A stretch of DNA of 64,000 nt, from positions 124,001-188,000 of the forward strand of contig NZ_BAOS01000003.1 of the NCBI RefSeq assembly GCF_002443295.1, given 5' to 3'. Under the pieces are notes generated by a model, which worked only from the letters and a program-made list of their open reading frames with translations, was not told the origin of the DNA and did no database searches. This document shows positions 18,388 through 27,160 of the stretch, one piece after another; the first letter of the stretch is position 1; each line of letters begins with the position of its first letter. The position numbers were made by a program, and so were the translations under genes. This DNA is from Candidatus Scalindua japonica. Its GTDB lineage: Bacteria > Planctomycetota > Brocadiia > Brocadiales > Scalinduaceae.

Positions 18388-19059
18388 GTGTTGATAAAAA
18401 TTAAAATACATTATTTATTTATTCTCACGATATTCTGGTGCTGTTTTGCTTTTGCAGATGAGAACGTTAGCACTTCGAAGGCAACAGGAGGGGATCAGAT
18501 AATTGTATCCCCAACCAGTACAATGATTGATGTAAGTGATACTGTATCGGTAAACGTATTAGTTCTGGACGAAGATGGAAATCCGGTTGAAGGACATAAA
18601 GTACAGATGATTCCGGAGAATGATCAGATATTGTCGGTTAACATCGGACATTCCGTTTCAGATGAGTCGGGGTATTTAAGTTTTTATATACTTGGTAAGC
18701 AGCAGGGAAACAGCACTTTGACAGTAACTGACGGCGTGGTTTCCTCTCAGATAGATGTTGCCATTAGAAACTTAATTCACTATATTCTTCCGTATTTCTA
18801 TGGTGAAATGCAGTTGAGCATTGTTAATCCTACTTCAGACGTAAATTATGCAAAGATCCAGTTTTATGAGAATAGCGAACGATTTATTGAACCTGTTGTA
18901 GTGAGATTGGAAGCCAAAGAAATGAAGACTCTTAACCTTTCAGAAGAGCTGGATACTGTACTAAAAGATGGCTGGGCAGAGATACACTCTACTGAACTTA
19001 TCTTTGGTGGGGTATGGACGAATAAGGGATATCTCTCTTTCAAAAAGATAGACAAATAA
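18388..19059 (+). CDS. Exported Ig-like (invasin-type) domain protein
   Basis: A 223-residue protein starting at GTG 18388, with a signal peptide (hydrophobic 8-22, FAFA cleavage region). Residues about 38-130 look like a bacterial Ig-like/invasin fold: VSPTSTMIDVSDTVSVNVLV, DEDGNPVEGHKV, SDESGYLSFYI, GNSTLTVTDGVVSSQIDVAI. A second beta-rich part follows. It lies between gspK and the GspH-like gene, overlapping the latter by one base, so it is co-expressed with the secretion apparatus. It could be a periplasmic accessory or a substrate. I know of no standard T2SS component with this layout. Confidence 0.72.
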   Translation: MLIKIKIHYLFILTIFWCCFAFADENVSTSKATGGDQIIVSPTSTMIDVSDTVSVNVLVLDEDGNPVEGHKVQMIPENDQILSVNIGHSVSDESGYLSFYILGKQQGNSTLTVTDGVVSSQIDVAIRNLIHYILPYFYGEMQLSIVNPTSDVNYAKIQFYENSERFIEPVVVRLEAKEMKTLNLSEELDTVLKDGWAEIHSTELIFGGVWTNKGYLSFKKIDK

Positions 19060-19502
19060 TGGTAGATAAGCATAGTAATTCCAAAGCGTTTACGCTGATA
19101 GAATTATTAGTTGTTCTCGTTATTATAACAATTGGTGCTGTTATTTCTGTGCCGAGAATAACAACCGGTATTGATACCGCAAAGTTCAGAAATGCCGTCT
19201 CTGAGGTTGTTACTTACTTGAGAAATACACATCTTGATGCAATTTTAGAAAAAAAAGATATAACTGTTTCTATCAATTATGAACAAAATGTTCTTCAAAG
19301 AAACGACGATCAGTTCTTTAATATACCACCTGATATAGTCTTAAACCCTTCATCTATTGGCGAACAACAGGTTGGGAAGTTTATATTCTATAATAACGGA
19401 AGAGGTTCAGGCCCGAAGATAGAGTTTCTAGGCAGCAATGCAAGGAAAGCGGTAGTGTATGTTGATCTGATATCCGGTTTGGCGAAATTTGATTTGGATT
19501 AG
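19059..19502 (+). CDS. gspH: Type II secretion pseudopilin, GspH/GspG-like
   Basis: Pseudopilin of 147 aa with a short basic leader and site A|FTLIELLVVLVIITIGAVISV, Glu5 present. The region TYLRNTHLDAILEKKDITVSI resembles GspH more than the major pseudopilin GspG. ATG overlaps the preceding stop by one base. If this is GspH, then no GspG is encoded in the cluster. A 183-base gap follows, before the GspL-like gene. Confidence 0.75.
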   Translation: MVDKHSNSKAFTLIELLVVLVIITIGAVISVPRITTGIDTAKFRNAVSEVVTYLRNTHLDAILEKKDITVSINYEQNVLQRNDDQFFNIPPDIVLNPSSIGEQQVGKFIFYNNGRGSGPKIEFLGSNARKAVVYVDLISGLAKFDLD

Positions 19503-19685
19503 GATTTAGCTACAGAATACACGAACCTGGCCAGTATAGATATATAAAGATTGGCTTTAGAACCATATTAACCTGAATTGAGCAATTCTTGATCAGGTTA
19601 GTGGCTATTTCCCACATCTGAACTCGTTCGTCAGGGTGGACAAACAACCTCTATCACTTTTCGAGCAAAGGAGAAAGTAGAGACA

Positions 19686-20927
19686 ATGTTCTTTCCAAAG
19701 AGTATCGGATTGTCACTTCATGGAAATGATCTTATTATTTCGAAAGCATCTCAAAAATTCTTAAAATCCACATCTCAAAGTATAGTGGTTGATGACTTTC
19801 TTATAAAGGATTCTCTGGATCTCAAATTAATAATGGATGCACACGGCTTTCAGACAATGAATACTGTCTTGTCATGGCCCAGAGAGAGGGCTATAGTAAG
19901 GGAGATTGAGTTGCCGGGATCAAATATTAAGGAACTGAGAGAATCTATTTCCTACCAGCTGGACAGTTTTGTTCTATTCCCCGAAGAAGAAGTATACTAC
20001 GACATCCATCCTTCTCATTCCGATGAATATGGTGAAAAGGTATTTATATTTGCCGTAAAAAAGGAAGAGTTGGATGGCGTTATTGTAAAACTGGAGGCAT
20101 CAAATCTTAAACCAGATCGGGTGATCATCTCTCCGCTCTCTTATATTCCACTAGTTAACAATGATAAAGTTGCTGTCATTGAAAAATGCGAAGACAGATA
20201 CACTTTCAATTTATATGTAGATAAATCACTTGTGAGTACTTCACTGGTTAGGAATAAAAACTTATTAAAGACTAAAATTATTGAGAACAAACCGGATGAA
20301 TTAAAATTTTTGGAGTGTGGGCAGGAGGAAACAATTGATGTGCAGAGTGAGGATGATGCAAATATTGAATATTGGGATTCAAATAAGCAATCACTCGGTG
20401 TCGCGCTGAACGGGCTTACAGAGATTTTAGGTAGATTTAATGTATTAAAGGTAAAAACAAAAGTTAGAATTAAAGCTTTTGCGATAATGGGTATACTTTC
20501 AATCCTGGTACTTGCTTTCATCTTTATTTTACCCGGTATATTCAGGGACAAGAAGGTGCAGAGTTTACAGGCTATCGATGCAAAGCTTAAAAAGCTGCGT
20601 CCCCGTGTAATGGTATCGAACAGATTAAGAGAAGAAATAGATAGTATTTCAGAAATTAATGACAAAATAAATGAAGTCGTACAGAAAAATTCACGTAGGA
20701 TAGACGTGGTTGCTGAGCTTACAAAGGCGCTTCCGAACGATACATGGGTACGAAATTTATTAATAAAGAAGGATGGTTTTGAGATAGAAGGTATTGGCTT
20801 ATCAGGTTCAAAGGTGCTGACTTTACTGGAATACTCACCTCGTTTTGACAGTGTCAGCTTTACTTCTTCGGTTGTTAAGGATAAATCGGGTAAAGAGAAA
20901 TTTAAGATTAAAGGGGGTATAAAGTAA
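19686..20927 (+). CDS. gspL: Type II secretion inner-membrane protein, GspL/PilM-N-like
   Basis: Bitopic inner-membrane platform protein (413 aa). Residues 1-about 180 have the actin-like cytoplasmic fold of GspL/PilM (SIGLSLHGNDLIISKA, LPGSNIKELRESISYQLDSF, DRVIISPLSYIPL). A membrane segment at about 262-284 (AIMGILSILVLAFIFILPGIF) is followed by a coiled coil and a small periplasmic PilN-like ferredoxin-fold domain (LTKALPNDTWVRNLLIKKDGFEIEG). It recruits the GspE ATPase, which is not encoded here. Ribosome-binding AGGAG precedes ATG 19686. The gap to the GspM-like gene is two bases. Confidence 0.8.
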   Translation: MFFPKSIGLSLHGNDLIISKASQKFLKSTSQSIVVDDFLIKDSLDLKLIMDAHGFQTMNTVLSWPRERAIVREIELPGSNIKELRESISYQLDSFVLFPEEEVYYDIHPSHSDEYGEKVFIFAVKKEELDGVIVKLEASNLKPDRVIISPLSYIPLVNNDKVAVIEKCEDRYTFNLYVDKSLVSTSLVRNKNLLKTKIIENKPDELKFLECGQEETIDVQSEDDANIEYWDSNKQSLGVALNGLTEILGRFNVLKVKTKVRIKAFAIMGILSILVLAFIFILPGIFRDKKVQSLQAIDAKLKKLRPRVMVSNRLREEIDSISEINDKINEVVQKNSRRIDVVAELTKALPNDTWVRNLLIKKDGFEIEGIGLSGSKVLTLLEYSPRFDSVSFTSSVVKDKSGKEKFKIKGGIK

Positions 20928-20929
20928 AG

Positions 20930-21571
20930 ATGAGAACATCTCTGAATAAGCTCAGTAAGCGGACTGTGGTCTTCTTGTCAATTACTGTCGTTTTGATCAT
21001 CATAATAATATGCGATCAGCTCTCATTCAACCCGTTTCAAAGTAAGCCAGGAAGCCTGAATGATAAAATTGCTTTAAAAAAGGAGTTGTTTATTAAATAT
21101 AATGCCGTAATTAGCGACAAAGATTTATATGAGAAACAGTTAATGAAATTAAAAAACACCTACAGCTCCTTTGAGACGAAATTTATTCGATCAACAACAG
21201 AGGATCTGGCCCAGGCAAAACTACAAGATTATATTAAAAGTGTCGCGAGGAAGAGTGGGCTTATGATTTCAAGAAGCTCTGCGCAAAAAGTTGAAATAAT
21301 AAATGAAAAGCCTCATTTAATGCTTGTATACGCGAGAGTTCAGATAAACGAAATAGATAAAATAAAGAGACTTCAGAAATTTCTTCATAATATTGAATAC
21401 AATAATGAAAAACTGGTTTTTGTAGATGATCTCAAAATAAAAAGCACTGGCTTTACTACTACGAAAGGAGTGTCAGCTACCATTAAGCTGTTTGCAATAG
21501 CGATGCTTGAGACAAAAGTATTAAAAAATACGGCAGGTCTCCCCCCGGCAATTGGTATTACAGGGGGTTGA
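20930..21571 (+). CDS. gspM: Type II secretion inner-membrane protein, GspM/PilO-like
   Basis: Small bitopic protein (213 aa): one N-terminal membrane helix (about 12-28, TVVFLSITVVLIIIIICD), a coiled-coil stretch, and a ferredoxin-like periplasmic domain. This is the layout of GspM/PilO, partners of GspL/PilN. Sequence is poorly conserved, so the call rests on topology and on its place directly after the GspL-like gene. The stop codon overlaps the proposed TTG start of the next gene. Confidence 0.7.
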   Translation: MRTSLNKLSKRTVVFLSITVVLIIIIICDQLSFNPFQSKPGSLNDKIALKKELFIKYNAVISDKDLYEKQLMKLKNTYSSFETKFIRSTTEDLAQAKLQDYIKSVARKSGLMISRSSAQKVEIINEKPHLMLVYARVQINEIDKIKRLQKFLHNIEYNNEKLVFVDDLKIKSTGFTTTKGVSATIKLFAIAMLETKVLKNTAGLPPAIGITGG

Positions 21572-22536
21572 TATTAAGGAGGTCACGATGGTATCATTTA
21601 CATGATCAACAGGGCAGTGGGGTTGTTTTTGATAGAGAAAAAATGTTACAAAAAAAATTTAAATTTAAGAAGCTTATTAAGCGTAATAAACCGAAAACAC
21701 ATGCTTCCATAGATAACGTACATGGTACAAGGTGTATATTGCACGTGGTAAATTTGACTCTTTTCGGAGTTGTCATAATGCTTACAATAGCCAGTGTGTT
21801 AATCTATTGCTTAATGCCTGTTATGGACGTGTCCGATCTGTCTACAATGGTAGAAGTAAGGAAAAAAGAAGTTGTCACTGCCACTGTACCTTCAGATCCT
21901 GAATCGGTGGATGTAGGTTCAAAGAAGGAGGATGTGATTGAAAATGAAGCCTTTAATATTATTACTGAAAGGAATGTGTTCTCACATAACAGGAAAGAGT
22001 GGGTAGTAAAGGCAGTAATACCAAAAAGATCTGAAATTAAGAAGAAAAATCTTGCAAAGAAAGAGATTGCAAAGAAAGCTATGGCCAAGAAAAAAGCTAT
22101 GGCCGGAAAACCAAAGAAGATTGTTCTACACGGAATTGTGATAGTCGGAGATATAAAGAAAGCGTTGATTAACAATCCACTAAAAGGGGTCAGTAAAAAG
22201 AAAACAATGTATGTTGAAGAGGGAGAGGATTTAGAGGGATATAAAGTTACCAGTATTGAAAAAGACAGGATAAGGCTTGACTGGCATGGGGAGGAGATAG
22301 TCGTTTTGCTCTATTCTGGATTGACAGATCCTGAGAAGGCTGGCAGTGCCAGAAAAAGAAAAACAGGAGGTGTTACCAAACTAGACTATAAATATAATGT
22401 AGTTGATGGCGCGCGGACTGGAAAAAGAGTAGACGGTGAGAGCAGAGTAGTTAACAAAACAGCATTTGCTGATATACTTGAAGGTTTACCGATAAACCTC
22501 ATGCCTGTGGATACTGAAAGAAGTGAAAAGAGATGA
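21568..22536 (+). CDS. Type II secretion GspC-like protein
   Basis: Bitopic protein (322 aa from TTG 21568, or 297 aa from ATG 21643). One membrane helix (about residues 61-78, LTLFGVVIMLTIASVLIYCL), then a linker and a homology-region-like domain: AFNIITERNVFSHNRK, KIVLHGIVIVGDIKKALI and YVEEGEDLEGYKVTSIEKD, the pattern of GspC/PilP. An unusual Lys/Ala-rich stretch (LAKKEIAKKAMAKKKAMAG) lies between them. The start is unclear: the strong AAGGAGG at 21576 serves an ATG at 21588 that opens only a five-codon frame. GspC bridges the inner-membrane platform to the secretin GspD. Confidence 0.72.
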   Translation: MILRRSRWYHLHDQQGSGVVFDREKMLQKKFKFKKLIKRNKPKTHASIDNVHGTRCILHVVNLTLFGVVIMLTIASVLIYCLMPVMDVSDLSTMVEVRKKEVVTATVPSDPESVDVGSKKEDVIENEAFNIITERNVFSHNRKEWVVKAVIPKRSEIKKKNLAKKEIAKKAMAKKKAMAGKPKKIVLHGIVIVGDIKKALINNPLKGVSKKKTMYVEEGEDLEGYKVTSIEKDRIRLDWHGEEIVVLLYSGLTDPEKAGSARKRKTGGVTKLDYKYNVVDGARTGKRVDGESRVVNKTAFADILEGLPINLMPVDTERSEKR

Positions 22537-23735
22537 GTACATTTAAATATCGTGTTATGACCAGAGGAAGCGGAGTTCTGGAGGGTAAGAGGGCTTCGGT
22601 TAGCAAGACGGAGTTATTGGATTATCTGAAAAAATCGGGTCATATTGTCCTGAAAGTTGAAGAAGTCGGAGGAGGAAAGACCGGCAAGTTGTTGTCTAAC
22701 CGTTCAGTAAAGAAGGCTACAGTCTTTTTTACCCAGGAACTTGGCATTCTGCTCGACAGTGGTGTTTCACTTGATAAAAGCCTCAGGATCCTTTCAGATG
22801 CACAGGACAATAAAAGGTTTAAAGGGGTGATACTGGATATTCTGGAGGAGGTTAAGGGCGGCAAATCACTTGGTGACGCGTTATCGATGTTTCCTGATAT
22901 CTTTCCCGGCGTTTATGTAAATATGGTCCGTGCCGGTGAGGAGAGTGGTGTTCTTCCCAGTGTACTCGAACGTCTGGGCTCTTTTATGGAGAGAGTGCAG
23001 AGGATTAAGTCTGAGATAACATCATCACTTATCTATCCAATGTTTCTGGTTATGTCAGGCCTTCTGTCAGTAGGTGCATTGGTCCTGATAGTAATACCAA
23101 GATTTACAAAAGTTTTTGATGAAGTTGGCATTTCCCTGCCGATGTCTACCCAGATATTGATAAAACTCTGTGACGTTTTGACAAACTACGGATGGGTTTT
23201 GTTTTTCGTCTTAACAGGCATCTACTTCCTGTTGAAATCACTAAAGAATAAAACCGGTATACAGGCGAGTATAGACAGGAAAAAACTTGGTATACCTGTC
23301 CTTGGAGATATATTCTGGAGAATTGAAATATCCCGTTTTGCAAGAACGTTAGGCACATTACTTGAAAATGGAGTCTCTCTGTTGACTTCTATTGATATTT
23401 CAAAGGGCGTTCTGTCAAACGCTTTTTTATCAGACAAAATAGAGTCTGTAAAACCAGATATAAAGGCCGGTAAAGGTTTTACGGTTCCATTAAATGAGAA
23501 AGCGTTCTTTCCAGGAATAGCTCAACATCTGCTTAAGGTTGGTGAAGAGACCGGTAAATTGGATGAAATGCTTGTAAAGGTATCTGATAACATGGATACG
23601 GACATAGAACAGAGAATCAAGAGGCTCATATCTCTGGTTGAGCCCGCTTTAATCCTGGTAATGGGATGTGCAATTGGTGTAGTTGTCATTTCCATGTTAA
23701 GCGCCATATTCAGTATCAATGAAGTATCATTTTAG
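22533..23735 (+). CDS. gspF: Type II secretion inner-membrane platform protein GspF
   Basis: Polytopic platform protein (400 aa, normal length) with the two T2SSF domains: residues about 65-190 (FFTQELGILLDSGVSLDKSL, GGKSLGDAL) and about 265-390 (ARTLGTLLENGVSLLTSI). Membrane helices lie at about 165-190, 215-235 and 372-395. ATG overlaps the GspC-like stop by four bases. It is the last gene of the secretion cluster; the cognate ATPase GspE is absent from this window. Confidence 0.93.
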   Translation: MSTFKYRVMTRGSGVLEGKRASVSKTELLDYLKKSGHIVLKVEEVGGGKTGKLLSNRSVKKATVFFTQELGILLDSGVSLDKSLRILSDAQDNKRFKGVILDILEEVKGGKSLGDALSMFPDIFPGVYVNMVRAGEESGVLPSVLERLGSFMERVQRIKSEITSSLIYPMFLVMSGLLSVGALVLIVIPRFTKVFDEVGISLPMSTQILIKLCDVLTNYGWVLFFVLTGIYFLLKSLKNKTGIQASIDRKKLGIPVLGDIFWRIEISRFARTLGTLLENGVSLLTSIDISKGVLSNAFLSDKIESVKPDIKAGKGFTVPLNEKAFFPGIAQHLLKVGEETGKLDEMLVKVSDNMDTDIEQRIKRLISLVEPALILVMGCAIGVVVISMLSAIFSINEVSF

Positions 23736-23759
23736 TTAAGAGTCTGGAGACTAGACAGT

Positions 23760-23916
23760 ATTCTGCCATTTGTTATGATATTCAAGCTTGTAAACGTTTG
23801 GCATCGCTAATTGAGGTGTATTTTTATTTTATTGGCTTGACATTATTCTGGCTTTTGTTATTATGATCGTAATTGCAAACGTTTTATATAGCTAATTGAG
23901 GTGTGTTTTTATTTTT
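23760..23916 (+). promoter_or_regulatory. Tandemly duplicated promoter/operator region before the PEP-CTERM gene
   Basis: Two diverged copies of a roughly 72-base unit, 23760-23831 and 23844-23916. Shared landmarks are TTCTG, TATGAT, the palindrome AAACGTTT (23792-23799 and 23877-23884) and GCTAATTGAGGTGT followed by a T-rich end. Copy 1 has TAGACA-16-TATGAT (23752-23779); copy 2 has TTGACA-19-TATGAT (23837-23867). Each may be a promoter with AAACGTTT as an operator just downstream. Confidence 0.6.
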
Positions 23917-23936
23917 TCGTGAGAGGAGGAATTAAT

Positions 23937-24854
23937 ATGAAGACAATTAGTAGGTTGGAAAAGTTTGCCCTTATTGCTGTGATAATGGCTGTGGTTTGTG
24001 TTTGTGTTCCTGCACAAAACGCATCAGCTGCAACAACAGCAGATGTTATGAGTGTTGTGGATGAATCAGGCTCAATGTCAGGAGAACATGCCTGGCTTGG
24101 TACTATGATGACAACACTCGATACTGCCCTTATAGCTGCTGGAGTGACGGGTAATCAATATGGTCTGACCGGTTTTGGCGGTCATGTTGCTAGCGATGTT
24201 CCACATAAGCACGTAGTTGGAGCTGGTGATTGGGGAACAGCAGCACAGTATTCCACTGCAACAGGTGGACTTGCTACAAGTGGTGGCTTTGAAGATGGGT
24301 GGAACGGCATAGACTACGCACAAAACAACTACTCATATAGAGGTAGTGCGGCAAGAAATATGATTTTGGTGACAGATGAAGATCGAGATACTCAGAATGG
24401 TGCATTGTCATATGCTGGTGTCTTATCATCACTTACAAGTACCAATACATTGTTAAATGCTGTTGTAAACTCAACATTCACTTTTGATGGTGATGCTCTA
24501 ATCGGAATAACCTCAACGCATGGCTATAAAGCAGATGGTTCCGGTGGTTATACTTCCCATTTGTTATCGTCAGGGACATTAACAATAGGCGGTTTTGGAA
24601 CCACAGAGGCTGACTATGTTGATCTTGCAATTGCGTCAGGTGGTGCAGCTTGGGATCTAAATATACTTCGTTCCGGCGGAAATAGCGCAACTTCCTTTAC
24701 TACTGCATTTATTGACATAAAAGTAGAGGAAATTGTAGTGCAACCACCATCGGTTGTACCAGAACCAACAACCGTGGCCCTACTGGGTATTGGCTTAGTT
24801 GGACTGGCAGGTGCAGAAGTAAGACGTAGGCGTAAGAAGAAAATAGTAGGATAA
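23937..24854 (+). CDS. PEP-CTERM protein with von Willebrand A-like domain
   Basis: Exported surface protein of 305 aa. The start is ATG 23937, with GAGGAGGA upstream; an in-frame ATG at 23901 has no ribosome-binding site. Signal peptide: basic N-terminus, hydrophobic 10-25, ASA cleavage. A MIDAS-type motif VDESGSMSG (about residues 40-48) begins a von Willebrand A-like domain (LVTDEDRD farther on). The C-terminus is a textbook PEP-CTERM tag: VPEPTTVALLGIGLVGLAG followed by a basic RRRRKKK cluster, the signal for exosortase sorting. No exosortase lies in the window. It follows the secretion cluster but has its own promoter region and terminator. Confidence 0.88.
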   Translation: MKTISRLEKFALIAVIMAVVCVCVPAQNASAATTADVMSVVDESGSMSGEHAWLGTMMTTLDTALIAAGVTGNQYGLTGFGGHVASDVPHKHVVGAGDWGTAAQYSTATGGLATSGGFEDGWNGIDYAQNNYSYRGSAARNMILVTDEDRDTQNGALSYAGVLSSLTSTNTLLNAVVNSTFTFDGDALIGITSTHGYKADGSGGYTSHLLSSGTLTIGGFGTTEADYVDLAIASGGAAWDLNILRSGGNSATSFTTAFIDIKVEEIVVQPPSVVPEPTTVALLGIGLVGLAGAEVRRRRKKKIVG

Positions 24855-24893
24855 ATATCAGGTAATTAATTACCTATGTTGATTCATAATACA

Positions 24894-24936
24894 TACACCT
24901 ACATTCGTCATAAACTGATGGATGTAGGTGTTTTTA
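24894..24936 (+). terminator. Rho-independent terminator after the PEP-CTERM gene
   Basis: 10-bp stem ACACCTACAT (24895-24904) / ATGTAGGTGT (24922-24931), internal TCA/TGA pairs, and a T tract after the stem. Confidence 0.88.
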
Positions 24937-25304
24937 TATCCCGCTTTCTCTTCTTAGCTTCCCATTTATTCTCCAACCGGTTATAGTGTTCACTCTCTGT
25001 TTGAAATTATGTTTATACACCATTCTCTGGCACTCTTGGACAGTCACACAAGGGGTGAAACATCGCCATCGTCTCTACCTGATGGTTACTTGCAATGGTT
25101 AAAGAATATTAAAAATTCAGATCAGGGAACGATTATGCTTCGCTGTCCATATTTGACCAGGTTACTGTATGCTTTGACGGCGGACTATCCATGCAAAGCT
25201 TGTGCAATTTGGCACCTGAAGAAGTACAAACCTTTTTTTAAAATATATAAAAAGTCACGGGAAAGCTTCACACCGCTCCATGCAGAGGAGGAATGTGTGC
25301 TAAC
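24937..25304. other. Gap between convergent genes; no supported gene
   Basis: 368 bases between the terminator and the pyrK stop. A 99-codon plus-strand frame (25009-25308) is open but has no ribosome-binding site, no recognisable motif beyond one CKAC and an odd residue composition. I see no gene, RNA or repeat here. Confidence 0.5.
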
Positions 25305-26132
25305 TTAGCAGCTTCTCCACTCCGCATATTCTTGTAGCTGGACTTTCCTGCCGCTTTTAAGAAGTGAGAACTTTCCAAAATCATGCATATTGCTGAGAGT
25401 CTGTAGATTAAATACAGGTCCATCCTTACACACCATTTGTCTACTACAAACACATTGTCCGCAGATTCCTATACCGCACTTCATATATCGTTCCAACGAT
25501 GCTTCGCATTGTATATCACGTTTTTTGCAGAATTCGTACACCTTGAACATCATAATTTCAGGGCCGCATGTATAGACAATATCGTATTTGTGTTTGTTGT
25601 GAAGCTCCTCCAGGATGTCTGTCGGGTATCCTTTAATACCTTCACTTCCATCGTCTGTAAAAAGTATTATGTCCTTATAGCGGTTTTTGAAAAACAATGA
25701 GGTACTGGTCGCTGCCCCCATGAGAATTGTGGGATTATTAGCCTGGAGCTTTTCAATTAATATCGTTACAGACGCCATTCCACAGCCACCGCCTATTACG
25801 CAGGCACTTCCCTTTCCGTCCGCAATTACATCCGGAAAACTGTATCCATGACCAAATGGCCCTCTTATACCAAGTTGTTCCCCTGCTCCCATTTTGTGAA
25901 GTAGTTTTGTATATTTGCCTCTTTCAAGCACGGTAATTCCGAAGAAGTCATCTCCCAGATATGATACTGCAAATGGTTTCTCGTCAATGCCCGGCAACCA
26001 GACCATAATAAACTGTCCCGGGGTATAATCAATCTTGTGCTTGAACATAAATGATTTTGTTCCGTCAGACTCATCGATGATCTTATCGATCTTCATCATT
26101 ACCGGCTGATCAAAAGAAGCAATTTCACTCAT
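25305..26132 (-). CDS. pyrK: Dihydroorotate dehydrogenase electron-transfer subunit PyrK
   Basis: FAD and [2Fe-2S] subunit that passes electrons from PyrD to NAD+ in pyrimidine synthesis (275 aa). The FAD region is YTPGQFIMVWLPG and PFAVSY; the NAD region is CVIGGGCGMASV. The cluster ligands are C219, C224, C227 and C235 (KCGIGICGQC, then CKDGPVF); the loop before the last Cys is shorter than in characterised PyrK. The start overlaps pyrD by eight bases, so the pair is translationally coupled. Confidence 0.93.
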   Translation of the reverse strand: MSEIASFDQPVMMKIDKIIDESDGTKSFMFKHKIDYTPGQFIMVWLPGIDEKPFAVSYLGDDFFGITVLERGKYTKLLHKMGAGEQLGIRGPFGHGYSFPDVIADGKGSACVIGGGCGMASVTILIEKLQANNPTILMGAATSTSLFFKNRYKDIILFTDDGSEGIKGYPTDILEELHNKHKYDIVYTCGPEIMMFKVYEFCKKRDIQCEASLERYMKCGIGICGQCVCSRQMVCKDGPVFNLQTLSNMHDFGKFSLLKSGRKVQLQEYAEWRSC

Positions 26133-27045
26133 GGGCTATTCCAATCATTTCGTGTATTGTATTATAGTTGTTTTCAGACATCCACATTTCCATCTCCCGG
26201 CATATTTTCTTAAAAATATCTATGCCTCTTTCGTAAATCCCGGTACCAACGCCAACTGCTGTAGCACCGGCCATGATCATCTCTATGGCATGGCGGCCTG
26301 TAGAAACCCCTCCAGTGCCGATTATAGGGATTTTAACTGATTCATATATGTCATATACGCATCGCATTGCAACAGGTCTCAGGGCTGGCCCTGAGACGCC
26401 TCCTACTTTAAATGAGAGTATCGGTTTTCGTGCCTCTATGTTTATTATCATGCCCGGCCCAAGTGTATTAACGGCTGTTATGGCATCGGCTCCGGCATTT
26501 TCAGCCGCCTTAGCTAAGCTTCCTATTTCAGGTATGTTAGGAGATAACTTAACAAATATAGGCAGCCTGCTGACTTTCCTGACAGCAGAAACAATCTTTC
26601 CTGTACTTTCGGGTGTTCCCTGTCCGGCCAGTAATCCAAATCCCGGTGTATGAGGGCATGAAAGCGGGAGTTCTATGGCAGAGAATCGGGTTTCCGACAG
26701 TGTGTCCACAACGCGTACAAAATCGTCCGGTTCAGTGCCGATAATACTGGCAACTACAGGTATTGACACTTCTTGCAAGTTTGAAAATTCCCTGGCTGTC
26801 TCTTCCGCACCGGGGTTAGAGTATCCAACAGCATTTAACATACCTGCTTCAAATGGGATTACAGTCGGATTTTTATGACCCTCCCTGGCTTCAAAACTGA
26901 CCGATTTAATGGTAGCGGCGCCAACTCCATTCTCCGCAACCCGGTTTAACAGAGACTTGGAGGTACCGAGAAACCCTGATGGAAGTATAGTCGGGTTTGA
27001 CATTTTTATCCCGCACAAGTCAGTAGTTAGATTCGGCGTAGTCAT
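26125..27045 (-). CDS. pyrD: Dihydroorotate dehydrogenase catalytic subunit PyrD (class 1B)
   Basis: Oxidises dihydroorotate to orotate with FMN (306 aa). Seen: MSNPTILPSGFLG, ELPLSCPHTPGFG, with the active-site Cys in the SCPH segment as in class 1B enzymes, LSPN (FVKLSPNIPEIG), AVNTLGPGM, and the phosphate-binding IIGTGGVSTGRHA. Class 1B is supported by the directly coupled pyrK. First gene of the minus-strand pair; it diverges from the ZIP transporter gene. Confidence 0.94.
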   Translation of the reverse strand: MTTPNLTTDLCGIKMSNPTILPSGFLGTSKSLLNRVAENGVGAATIKSVSFEAREGHKNPTVIPFEAGMLNAVGYSNPGAEETAREFSNLQEVSIPVVASIIGTEPDDFVRVVDTLSETRFSAIELPLSCPHTPGFGLLAGQGTPESTGKIVSAVRKVSRLPIFVKLSPNIPEIGSLAKAAENAGADAITAVNTLGPGMIINIEARKPILSFKVGGVSGPALRPVAMRCVYDIYESVKIPIIGTGGVSTGRHAIEMIMAGATAVGVGTGIYERGIDIFKKICREMEMWMSENNYNTIHEMIGIAHE

Positions 27046-27160
27046 TTTTTTGGATACAATTTTAATGGAGATGCTAAGGATTTAAGAATATACCAGAAAG
27101 AAGGTGTTTGTTGAAGGTATATTTTTTGAATGTTCTTATAGTATTGACTTTTAACAGGAA

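Noticed and set aside
25009-25308. 99-codon plus-strand frame after the PEP-CTERM terminator
   Set aside because: No ribosome-binding site, no recognisable family, unusual composition, and it runs into the convergent pyrK end.
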